Positions 22,701 to 33,117 of a DNA stretch of 64,000 nt are shown here, piece after piece. The DNA comes from Ulva prolifera (lineage: Eukaryota > Chlorophyta > Ulvophyceae > Ulvales > Ulvaceae). The stretch spans positions 8,727,836 through 8,791,835 of the forward strand of contig CM041198.1 of the NCBI GenBank assembly GCA_023078555.1, written 5' to 3'. Positions within the stretch are counted from its first letter, which is position 1. Each line of letters starts with the position of its first letter. The position numbers and the translations under genes were made by a program. The notes under the pieces are model-generated. The model did not search any database. It saw nothing but the letters and a program-made list of their open reading frames with translations, and had not been told where the DNA came from.

Positions 22701-24443
22701 ACGGGGGGAGCAGTAGGGGCGCACGTTCTTGGTGGTGCGCTGCGCGAAGAACATGTGGACGAGGGCCTGGTGCACCGGCAGCTGGGTGCACTTGGCAAAG
22801 GCGGCAGCCTCGGCGCGCAGGCCGGCGCGGCCGCCGTGGCGCACCCCGGCCTCCACCGCGTCAATGCACAGCTGCGGGTGCTGCAGCGGCCCTGCAGCAG
22901 CGGCAGCAGCGCCTCAAGCCGACAAGCCTCGACCCACACAACCCGCTTCCTGAGTGGGTTTAGTGTAATTACAGCCTCTGAGAGCGCGCTGCAACGTGGA
23001 ACGCGCCGCTGGCGGCACAAGGGAGCCTGATGTATGGGGTGCTGTTGCATGGTGATGGTTCGCAGTGGAGTGCCTCCTGTGGGGTGGATGGTGAGACATG
23101 CTTTGTAGGTGACTGTGAAGCGCATGTTGCCGCTGTTCAAGCAGCGCTCACAGTGTGCCCGGCGGCTGCATCTGCTTCACGACTCGCTGTCATGCTCTGA
23201 CGGGCAAGGACATCAGCATGTACACTGTGCTGAGGAAGAGTGGCGTGCTTGTCTTGCATCTGAGGTACTGAGAAGGTCAGGTACCGTAAGTAATCGCTAC
23301 GGAGCTGCAGTCCAAATGGTTCGGCCGTGGAAGCAGCCTCTGTTGATGCTGCAGTCTGGGAACATCCAGAGGTCGGCCGCTGGAGCCGTGGTGAGTGTGG
23401 AAGCTACGTTGGCACTGGGCATACTTGAGCACAGAGCAGAGGACGTGCTCCTCGCATCAAAGCAAGCCAGAGCAGGTGTGCAATTCCATGAATTGGCTAC
23501 ATGACAAGGGCAGAGTGTCAGAGCTCTGGTGCACTGTTGGCAGCATACCTGCTCGCTTTGTTGCTTCTGCCCGAGCAAATTGGAATATGGCCTCTGCTTC
23601 AGCGAGGCTCTCCAGCTTGGCAGTGTAGTCAATTGTCACCTTCCGAGCGGTTCGAAGGTTGGCAATGTCACTTGCGAGTGCACGAGCGCGGGTCAGAAGC
23701 TCTGCTGGAGGTGCAATTGCGTCGATCAGACCTGCCTGCAGTCCCTTCTCAGCGCTGATGGGCTGAGATGTAAGCATCATCATGATAGCCTGTTGCAGGC
23801 CGACAAGCCTGGGCAGGCGCTGTGTACCGCCAAATCCTGGGATGATGCCCAGTTGCAGCTCTGGAAGACCGATCTTGGTGCCTGCGTTGGCGGCATCCCT
23901 ATCTAGCCCGCCTGTCGTCTTCATTCTCTGGCACAACCAGCACGGGGAAGAAGCTCACCTGGAGTTGCAACACGAGCATTGCAGGACACAGCTAGCTCAC
24001 ATCCTCCACCGAGGGCTATCTTGGACAGGGCAGCGACAGTTGGCTTTGGTCCTGTCTCGACAAGATCCAGGAACGACTTGTTCACATTTGCGCTGAGGTC
24101 TGCGTCGGCCCCCCCGTCCTGGAACTTGCTGATGTCAAATCCGCCGCTGAACACTCCGTTGGCCCCAGTAATTACGATTGCCTTGACTTCGGGACTGGTC
24201 TGGCACCTCTTTAGGTTGTCGAACAGCTCCCGGAGGACTACAGATTTGCACAGGAGCATGGTCAGCGACACTAGCCGCATCAGGATCACTTAGCCACACA
24301 GAACGAGTGGATCTCAAGCAAATAACAGATTCTGCCGCTAGCGTGGACGCACCAGTCGGATGCATCGCGTTAACCTTGCCATTCTCCAACGTGATCACTG
24401 CGACGCCGTCGGATCCGATGTCCAAATGAGCACCCAGAGCCAT
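19764..24443 (-). CDS. MFP2: Peroxisomal-type multifunctional protein: enoyl-CoA hydratase / 3-hydroxyacyl-CoA dehydrogenase
   Basis: It catalyses the second and third steps of fatty-acid beta-oxidation. Eight exons join in phase: 24443-24353, 24237-23959, 23881-23549, 22891-22725, 22303-21785, 21411-21199, 20713-20495 and 20105-19764, giving 720 aa (plant MFP2 is about 725). The N-terminal crotonase part has GVFSGGFDISKF (oxyanion-hole region), ALGGGCELAVSCNAR, and PELQLGIIPGFGGTQRLPRL with the catalytic Glu. A linker helix ends VHMFFAQRTT. The dehydrogenase Rossmann motif is VLGGGLMGSGIA, followed by NTSTINLDRI and AHFFSPAHVMPLLEIVRT (catalytic His). The C-terminal dehydrogenase half has VGNCTGFAVNRVFFPY, FGMPMGPFRL and AMGFPAARGGLVFW. 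It is soluble with no transmembrane segment. The C-terminus reads GKM, not a standard PTS1 (plants end SRL-like), so targeting is uncertain. Intron 7 starts with a 26-nt C-tract. Confidence 0.95.
20464..20489. repeat. 26-nt G homopolymer (C-tract on MFP2 sense strand)
   Basis: Twenty-six consecutive G on the plus strand. On the MFP2 sense strand this is a C-run starting about five nucleotides into intron 7, directly after GTGCG. Confidence 0.9.
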
Positions 24444-25095
24444 GAATGCCCCTTACGATAACAATGAAGTATAGTGTAGGTTACAGCACTGCTAGATATC
24501 GCTGTACGTGTTGTGCAGATGGTGAGCACTCGCAGCCGGCTGACGTGTACACCTGCGTATTCAGCAACGCTTCTCTCCGCAGCGCAGCTTACATCAACAC
24601 TGTCGCCACATACAGCCCTTACATGAATTCTATATCACTCGCCGCACGTAGAAGGCCATCACTTGTGGTAGACGCCCCAGAACTTCGCGATGACGTGGTG
24701 GCGTGAGGGGACCAGGGCCCAGCTGAGCTCGGCTGAGTCGAAGGATTGTCGCGGTGATCTGACTGCCTCGCGCAAGCCGTAGACTGCCAGATCATCCATA
24801 CTCCCTCGTCACTCTGTGCAGCGACGGACTGACCTGAACGGTATGGCCGATATGCTCCCGGCGTGCGCAAACTTCCATCTGCCTGGAAGGAGGTCCACCT
24901 ATGCAACCGCGTGTGCCTTCTTGTCGTGCAGGGCGGCAGCCAGAGCCTCTTGCTCCTCCTGCAGGCGAGTCGCAGTCAACAAGCAAGCACTTCAGGACGG
25001 ACTCCAGGAAGAGAAGTCACACTGCCTGCCTTGCAGCAATGCGATTTCCAGCGCTGTGAGTTCATTGTGACATCACACACAAGTAGTTTGCTCCA
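24444..25095. other. Upstream region of MFP2, no gene recognised
   Basis: About 650 bp before the MFP2 ATG on the minus strand. It must contain the MFP2 promoter. I see no exon and no named element. Confidence 0.3.
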
Positions 25096-27020
25096 AGGTT
25101 ATGCACTGAGGGATTGACGATGTAGCCTGAGGGGAACTAGATCTGACGCTCTGATCCTGTGGGTCCAGTCGCAGATTGTATCAAGCTGAGGGCACCAATC
25201 TTCCATGAGGTCCGTAAGCAGGTTTGACATGTTTCAGACGAGCAGTATGTCAAAGTAGAGCAGCTTCTGCTCGCTGTTCCACAACATGTCATCCCAGGCA
25301 CCAAGTCCATGCAGCCAACCAAACACTCATGGCCCACCGTTCCCAAGAGTCAGCCAGCGCGACAAATCTCGTGGGTGACATATATACTGTGGCCTGTCCT
25401 GTTCCCCTTACGTAGGACAGTTCCAGAGGCAGCTGCGAAATCAGTAAAAAAATGTACAATTCGACCTCTGCAGGCGGACGACCTCCTAGCTTTCCAGTGA
25501 CCTGCAGTCCCATGGGCCAGGTGCAGCATGGCCTCAGGCAGATTAGACTCACCACGTGCTGCAGCGCTGAGCACTCCTGGTCCACACATACAGCTATGTC
25601 AACGTGTGCAGGCTGAGGCACCGGATTGTGCAGCGGCTGGTGAGATTGGAGCCAGCGACCCCGGCCCCGCCACCGTGCCCAAGTAAGCCAGAGCTGTTGA
25701 CAAGCCACACCACCTGCGGTACCACGACCTCGGAAATCATGACAAGGGCGCGGCGTCTGCGCAGCCGTTGAGCGCACGCCCCGCGAGCATGCGTGCGCGC
25801 ACCATCGCGTCTCGCAGCTGCGCCAGAGTCCCCAGGTACAGCTGCGCCAGCTCGCGGTTCTCCGCCTGCAGCCGCTGCGCCCGCGACTGCGGCGCGCTGC
25901 GCTGGCGGGGGTGGTCGAGGCGGGCCAGTGAGATGCCGCGCGCCGGCACCGCATGCGAAGCGTGCGCGGCGGCGTCGACCTCGGTGACCGCGACAACCGC
26001 GCGCCCGAGCGGCGACGCCATCGCGCCCGCCTCGGAGCCGCTGGAGCTCTGCACCCGCGCCCGGGCGCTGTGGGGCCGGGGCGGCCTGCGGACACGCCGT
26101 GCATGCATTTGAGCTGCGTGCCTGCCAGCTACTGCGGCAGATGCTGATGTAGACATGTGGCCACAAACACACACGAGCACACTGAGCAAGGCACATGCAA
26201 ATAGCCGCAGCCCAGCCAAGCTCAGTAGTCACGGTGTTGTGATGCGGCTGGCTCTGTGCGGCAGTACTATCGGGGGAGCGCCTTTGGGTTTGCTCTCGTC
26301 CACTCCGCGCCCGTGATGCTCATCTGCCTTCGTGTCTGAGTGCATCCCTGGCCGGAATTCAGTAGTACTGCTGCATTGTGCATGCGATCACTCTGTGCAG
26401 GAGCAACCGGCGCACCTGTTCCTGAAGCCCTTCTGCGGGTTTGCAACGGTCACGCGATTGGACATCGCCCAGCCGGCCGGCGAGGCGCCGCCCACCTGTG
26501 GCTGCAATCGTGGCTCCCACGTTGACAGCCGTGCCTCGCCGCCGCCGCCGCCGCATGCCTCCACGGCGCCCCTCGGCACCGCACCCCGAACCTCGCTGCG
26601 AGAGTCTGGCTGCTCACCCGTGCCCGAGCGGGCTCGCCGCGGCGCCGCATGCATGCCTGCCGCGGGCGTGTGCGGTGGCGTGCGCTCGGCGTGCGGCGCA
26701 CCGGCGGGAGCACCCCCACCGGGCGGTGACCTCGTGCGGGGCGGCGACTGCGAGCGTAGCCGCGGCCTTTGCACGGCCAGGTTCCAAAATGCCCGCTGCA
26801 CCGGCTTGGGCGGCGCGAATGACGCGAGCGGTGGCGTGAGGGTCGCCAGCGGCGCCGCAGGGCCGCCCGCGCCCCCGGCCTCTGCCGCGCCACCGTCCAG
26901 CAGCGACCACAGCGTGGCCGGGGGCATGTGGGCATCGCCGCCGGCCGGGGCCATGGCGGAGAAGGTTGATGCGACAGAGAGCGGGGTGATCGTGTCGAGG
27001 TAGGGCGGGTGGCTGGCGGC
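25096..27020 (-). CDS. Unrecognised minus-strand gene with a short coiled-coil exon
   Basis: Two candidate exons stand out on the minus strand. One, around 26990-26600, encodes a Pro/Ala/Ser-rich stretch including ATLWSLLDGG and KPVQRAFWNLAVQRPRL. The second, around 26090-25740 after a CCGCAG acceptor, encodes VVAVTEVDAAAHASHAVPA and then a heptad-like helix, RAQRLQAENRELAQLYLG, continuing to about 25760. A further possible exon near 25215-25096 begins with ATG and reads MSNLLTDLMEDWCPQLDT before a stop. I do not recognise the protein. Exon limits between these pieces are not resolved, and they may belong to the long coiled-coil gene upstream (28-32.5 kb) rather than to a separate gene. Coding assignment rests on clean frames, a coiled-coil pattern and splice-like ends. 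Confidence 0.35.
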
Positions 27021-27729
27021 GGCGACAAAGCGGCGGTGGCGGGCCGGGTGGTGTGGGAACGCATGTGGCGGCGGAGGGGGGGGCTGGAAGAGGATGTGCG
27101 AGCAAGTGGAGGGCTTCCCTCGTGAGGGCAGCCACGATTGCCTGGCCGCTCGCTGGTTGCCTGCATGCAGGGCCGTGGTATGCAGTGGAGACGGATCTCT
27201 GAGTTTGAAAGCAGCATAACACTGCGTCAGTCATTCAGGCTGCAGAGATGTAGTGTGCAGTTTTCGTTGTGCAGCTATGCGGCAGAAGCATGGCGGAAAA
27301 ATGCCTCACTGTATGTGTGTTCACACGTTGTCACAGGTCAGCTGTGTGAGGACATTGCAAGCCGTTGTCAGTGCAGTCGAGGCGTTAACTCCACCATAAT
27401 AAGCACGCTGAATGCTGCCCTCACGGTGCTTCTGCTGAGACGACCACGCCGGCGGAATAAATGTGTCCAAGCACGGCTACTACTGCTGTAATCTGTGCCT
27501 CTGGCCAAATCCTCTTCAAATCGAAATGGAGCAGATGCAACACATGGCGCTAGTCAGCTGGACTGAAGCATATTCGATGATGGACTCAAGATACCTTCGC
27601 ACTGCTAGCACTGCTGCTGTGATTTGCACACATGGTTCGTTGTGGCAAGATGGCAAATCTGGATTACTTAGCCCCGTTGTGGCCATAAGGACATAAGTAA
27701 AGCATGCAGGCCGTGCATGATGAGAATTT

Positions 27730-30700
27730 ACCTCCACCTGCGTTCAGGTCTGCCTCAGCACCTGTAGACTGCTTGATTGCAGCATAGGTCGACCATGAGT
27801 GGTGGGCGGTGTCTTTAGCAGGATCAGGTGGGACATGGCCAAACTCGGCAAAGTGGGCCAGAGACATGGGCAGCGATCTTAACGGCTGAGGAGGTTGCCT
27901 GTCTCCAGAGTCAGAAGTGATGTGCACCGAGTTCTGCGTTGGTGTGGCCTCGGCGGACAATGTTGGCTGGGCATCTTGCACTGAGCCTGTCGTGCTACCG
28001 TGGCTGAGTGCCATGCTTGGTTCATTTGGCAACACCTCACCCGCAGCGTGGGCAGAAACGATGGCATGAGCACTAGATTGAATATGGTGCAGGTGCTGGA
28101 TGAGCTGCTCTGACTGGAGCCTCGGCTCGGGACTCTCCTGAATAGTGCTGCAGTGAGTCAGCATCGAGACCAGCAAAGCTGCAGTGGCAGATGGCAGAGC
28201 ACACCTTCACGATCCTGCCCATGAATGTAGCGAGAGCGTGAAGCACGTGCAAGGCGACCTGGATGTGCAGTGCATCCTGCTTTTGCTCTAGTTCATCTTC
28301 AAGGTGACTCTCACCAGTCACAGCTGGTTTGCTCACAAGTGTACAGTACGAAATTGCATTTCTCACAGCGCAGATCACACAATCAGACACGCTGAGCATG
28401 GAATGATGTATGCTATCCCTTGTGGCTTGAAGCTCTGCACACAGTCGACAAGGTGTCAGTTGAATTGCAATTCACGTTCAGTCAGCATTTGTGACCACGG
28501 GGTCTCGCTTCAGATGGACGCGGCACTGACACTTTCGCATGTATTATGGTCATACATCGTGTCACTGGGTGTTCTGCATCATGGATCGCTTGCCACCGCT
28601 AATTTCAGGTGCAACATGTTCCGTGTGATGGCGCAGGCTCGCGGTGCGTCGCTCTGCCACGTGGCATTCACGGGCCCGATCAAGCATTCCGTGCTTGTGC
28701 AGAAGTGCCTGCCCTCCAGACAGACTGACGGTTGTAAGAGTATCTCTTGCGCTTGGGTAAATGTCGTCGTTTATGAGGTCTAACCGAGACACGACTTTTG
28801 CTGGTTGAAAACTATTTCACAACTCCCACAGGTGATCGTAAGGTCGCCGGGTGAATTTCTGTCAGAGGGACGCACAGCGTACTCCCTCTAAACCCCCATT
28901 CCTCATTCACGACAGGCACCCCACCAGTATGCTGAACTGATGCATTTAGAGTCCTGTCTGCACACTTGAGATGTCTGCGAGCGTGACTGACGAACGAGAT
29001 GTCCCGGTTTGTGGCATGGTTTGGCGACGCCTGGTTACCTGCTGTAAAGTAGACTGAACTGTGTGTGTACGTATCACTGATACGTGTTGCATTTCGAGCT
29101 GGTTAGTGCATGCGCTCGGAGCATGTTCTTCGCCGGTGTCATCGTCTCGACGCTGAGCACATGCTCTTGGTTCCCCAAACATGGCATGTGGCCGAATGAG
29201 CGCGAAGTCATACCGTCCGCGCCTACATGATCGTCTTCGCGATAGCCAGTTCCCACCGTTTCACTGTCCAACCATGCGACCTGTGGTACGTCAGCTGGTG
29301 GAGTTGTGCTCGGGCCAGGGGCAATGTCGCCTGCGCCTTCTTCGCTGGTGACCTGCCGGCTCCGTTCACTCAGCAATTCCGGTTCCGTATTAGATGCTCG
29401 GTCGATGGTCTCCGGCCTGGTATCACTGTCAGGAACTATGTTCAGACCGACGTGCTGATCTGTACGCAGACTGTGCCTGCAGCAGGGGCCTGAATGATGC
29501 AACGCCAACACGATTGCATGATGCATTCACAGCGTGAAGCGAACTCAAGCTGCTTGATTGATTCGTCTTTGACGTAGAGATCATGCTTCGCAGTCATTAA
29601 GTCAGCATTAGCCCGTTCCAAGCTCTTCTGGGTAAGTTGTATGTGCTGTTGGAGCTGCATGCGCTCTTGGTCCCATTCCTGCACAGCTTTCTGATGCGAT
29701 GCAAATGCTATGTCCTGGTCCACAGTCTTCTGTGCTAATACTTTCTGCATGACATCAGCAGCTCCCTTGGCCTCATGGCCGGCACCACTGAGCAGGGCAT
29801 CCTGTTTTTGGGTGGTCTGTTCTAGCTCCTTGATTGTAGCTCTGCAAATACACTGGCAAGTGAACGATTGGGCGACCGGCGGAACTCACGAAAACATGAA
29901 ATCATCAGCGAGTTGTATTCGCCTGTGCTAATTTTGTACAGGGCAGTACCAGAAACATCAAACTGCATGCTGTCCATGATGATCAGCTGATACTCAGGAA
30001 TTGGAGGATGTTGGCCGTTGCCCCGACTGGGGAACATGAATGCAGACGCATGCAAGATCAGGCCAGCTGATGGAACCACCTGAGCTCAGATGTCTCAAGC
30101 TGCTGTGCATGAGCTGCATCTTCGGCCGCACGGATCCTGACCATGAGATCAGCGTTTTGGTCCTGGCATTCTGTGACCAGTTCAGCCAACTCCTCGATTT
30201 TTGCGTCTTTCTGTTGTGCATCGGCCGCCAGCTCGGCCGTGTTCCCAGCCTGCTGCTGCAGAGCGCCCAGCTTTGCCAACGCAGAGGTGTAGCTATCCGC
30301 AGCCTCGCTCTGAGCTGCGTGTGCATCTGCGAGCCTGTACACCAGCATGGCCATGCTGAACACTTTGGGTGCATACCTTGTTGCTGTCATGGGCAAGGGA
30401 ATGTACTGCTCTGACTTTGTACATGCACACACCCCATACCGCATGCACACAGCACTTCACTGCAGCAATCGCTAGTACGATCTCTGCTGGGCCATTGACA
30501 CCTGATGCGTTCCAGTCGCATGACTGACTACCATTGTTGTGGTCTGTTATGACTTGTCATGGTAATGCAGTCGCCCGACTCTAGATCACAAGGGAGCTGC
30601 CCTCAGGATCAGCAGTCTTCGCCCGCACCTGCGCTCCAGGTCCTCAATCACACGAGATTGAACCGCTAGGTCATCAGTGAGCTTGTCCACCTGCTGCTCC

Positions 30701-32505
30701 AGCTCCTGAGCTGCCGCTGAGGCTTGAGCTGCTGCCTCACGCGCCTCAATAGCCTTCTGCTTCTCCTGAGCAGCCTGCTGCAAGGCAGCCCTCGCCTCCT
30801 CCAACTCACGCGCCAGCTCCTGCACCACACTGCCATCATGTGACGGGCTGCCAGGAATTTCAGGCCCCCTCAGCGTCTCGTTGCACTGGCCTGGGGCCTG
30901 GAGCACGTTCATTGCTGCTTTAACTGTTGCTGCAGTGGCCGAGTCCAAGGTGACCAACTATGACTATGATTGCACATTAACATTTGAGTGTGTGGGGTAG
31001 CTCCATCATTCCCAGATAGCGGAAGTATATGCTTTGCTCAGCAAATCCAAGTGCTGCCCAATCCTGGCGTGAACTGAGATGTAAGAACAGCAGTCACACA
31101 GCATGGCGATCGAGGTTTCTCATGGAGTCATGACAGCTTGACCACAGCTGCGATGAAGCCAATTGCAGGGTGGCTGTGGTGAGTTCCAGTGTCTGTTCTC
31201 CTGCTGCCACTACACAAGCCCGGCAGCGATCCAGGTGCCTCCAGGCGTGCCATACGCTGGCCCTGGTAATGTGGCGTCCAGGCGAAGCACCTTACGCCTG
31301 TCTGCACCAGATGCTTGCGAGACTTGCTGCCGCAGCATGTCGTTCTCCAGGGCTGCAGCGCGGCCATTCGCTTCCTTGAGTTCTGCCTTCAAAACCTTGA
31401 CATTGTCGCGGAGGTCCTCCACCATGTCCAGCTCAGCCTGTGTGTTTGGAGAACGTCAGGAAGATGTTCGCTCACGGGGCACATGCTCGAGGAGATGCAT
31501 GCTGACGTGGAGTCGCATGTTCGCTGCCAACGCAGGTTGCCATGTGCCTGCAGCCAGGCAGGTGGATGCATGCACAGAGTGACTCTCCATGTGCTGCCCT
31601 GGCAGGCAGTGGAATAGCGATGCGTAGGTCCCATGTGAAGGTCGGCAGTGACTCGTTCTGTGTGGCCCTCTGGTTGGTACAGATAGCACCAGTGGACGCG
31701 ATCAACAGCACGGCAGAAGCAGGATACATGGAGTTCATTGATGCAGCGGCACCGATCTGTGTGAAACCCGACACTGGCGTTAGAATTTGGTATTGTCGGA
31801 TTTCCAGAATCACGGTGTCAACGTGCGACCATGTGGATCGCCCATGATGCTGCATACCCAGGCGGCCTCTACACTGCATACATAGTGAGTTTGTACACAT
31901 GCATCACCCAGAACGGATGGAGATCTGACCTGTACAGCTGCCTTCATTGACTCCTCCCGCTCCTTGAGTTTTATGCGCACTTCCTCATCAATTGCAGAGT
32001 ACCACTGCTGTTTCAAATCTGATCCGAGCCCACGGGCGCTGGGGCGAATTTCCCCCTGATCGTCCATGTCAAGTTGATCCATGTCCACCAGTTCCATGTT
32101 ATCAATGTCCACCTGTGATTGCATGGTGATCGGCTGGGTCTGCTGCTCGTATCGCCATGGGACCGCATATCAATCTAAAATGATGCAAGCACATGAGAAA
32201 CGTACATCGGTGTACTCCGCAACTTTATTATCCGCCCATTCGCGCAGCTGTTTGTTTACCTTGTTGCGAGATTCTGCTCGTTTGATGTGTGCAAGCACTG
32301 ACATCCGGACGGCCTTGGCGCTGGTCTGAAACCATCTACTTTGCGCCAGAGGAGGACTAACATCGTCAAATTCTGGATCATCAGGGACATTTTCGGGGAA
32401 AGTTTCGATCACGCCATGCCACCCTTCCTGAGCTGCGGCTTCCTTCAACACCGAGATGAACCCGGATGGCTGGGATTTCCCGGGTACACGAGGAACAGGT
32501 GCCAT
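27730..32505 (-). CDS. Long coiled-coil protein, 5' exons resolved
   Basis: Six exons join in phase on the minus strand: 32505-32206, 32139-31930, 31437-31291, 30957-30629, 30334-30080 and 29841-29545. A probable seventh starts at 29476. A later exon-like block lies at 28155-27733 (PRLQSEQLIQHLHHIQSSAH, TYAAIKQSTGAEADLN). The N-terminal 100 aa (MAPVPRVPGKSQPSG, EGWHGVIETFPENVPDDPEF) are not a domain I recognise. An acidic segment follows, then long heptad stretches: EDLRDNVKVLKAELKEANGR, LARELEEARAALQQAAQEKQ, AELAADAQQKDAKIEELAEL and QLQQHIQLTQKSLERANADL. No signal peptide or membrane helix is seen. The architecture suggests a structural, cytoskeletal or centrosomal/basal-body protein, but that is a guess from composition. 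The first intron is only 66 nt. The 3' end is not fixed and may extend to about 25.1 kb. Confidence 0.55.
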
Positions 32506-33117
32506 ATTTCCAAGTTGTTCGTACGACGCTCGAGATAGTCGACTCTGCAGGATCCTTGTGGAACGCCTGCATCTACATCTCACACGGTGGTCGTCGTGTG
32601 CCAGGCCGCTCAGCTGTGTCGGATCATGCCGGATCTGAGATGTGAAAGAGTGCAAGACACGATCGTATCAATCAGTGTATCGTGGACAGCTGTTGCAAGC
32701 GACGTGCCCGAGTTACACGTCGAGCTGTGCGCTTCTGCGCGGTTTGTTATCCTTTAGATGCATGGACATCAATTCATACCGCAAGCGCGGGGCTATGGCC
32801 AACGCGGACTGTGCCTCACAGCTGCTGCAGAGTTCCGGCGCTGCACGTGCCGATCAGAGGACGTTGTAAGCCTGACACCGGCTTTCACCATACACGTCAT
32901 GCCCACATTTCGTGATGGCACACGGCATTGCTGCCATCGCAGGGGGCCACCGAGTTGCCAAACCACATTGCAGCTGTCAGTGCACTGCAATCTGATAGCT
33001 CGTTGCTATTCTGGCTCTTGGATCGAGGCATCCCTGGCGCAGGCTCTTAATGTCATCTGAATTTATCGCCGAGCCTTGGTTTGCGTGAGTGACAGCTCTT
33101 TCGATACCAGCTAGGGA
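32506..33117. promoter_or_regulatory. Divergent intergenic region between the coiled-coil gene and the hydrophobic-protein gene
   Basis: 612 bp between two start codons that point away from each other, so a bidirectional promoter region is likely. No named element is recognised. Confidence 0.35.

Noticed and set aside
22570-22725. Extra coding exon of MFP2 between exons 4 and 5
   Set aside because: The frame continues past the exon 4 donor, but skipping it joins the linker directly to the dehydrogenase start exactly as in plant MFP2.
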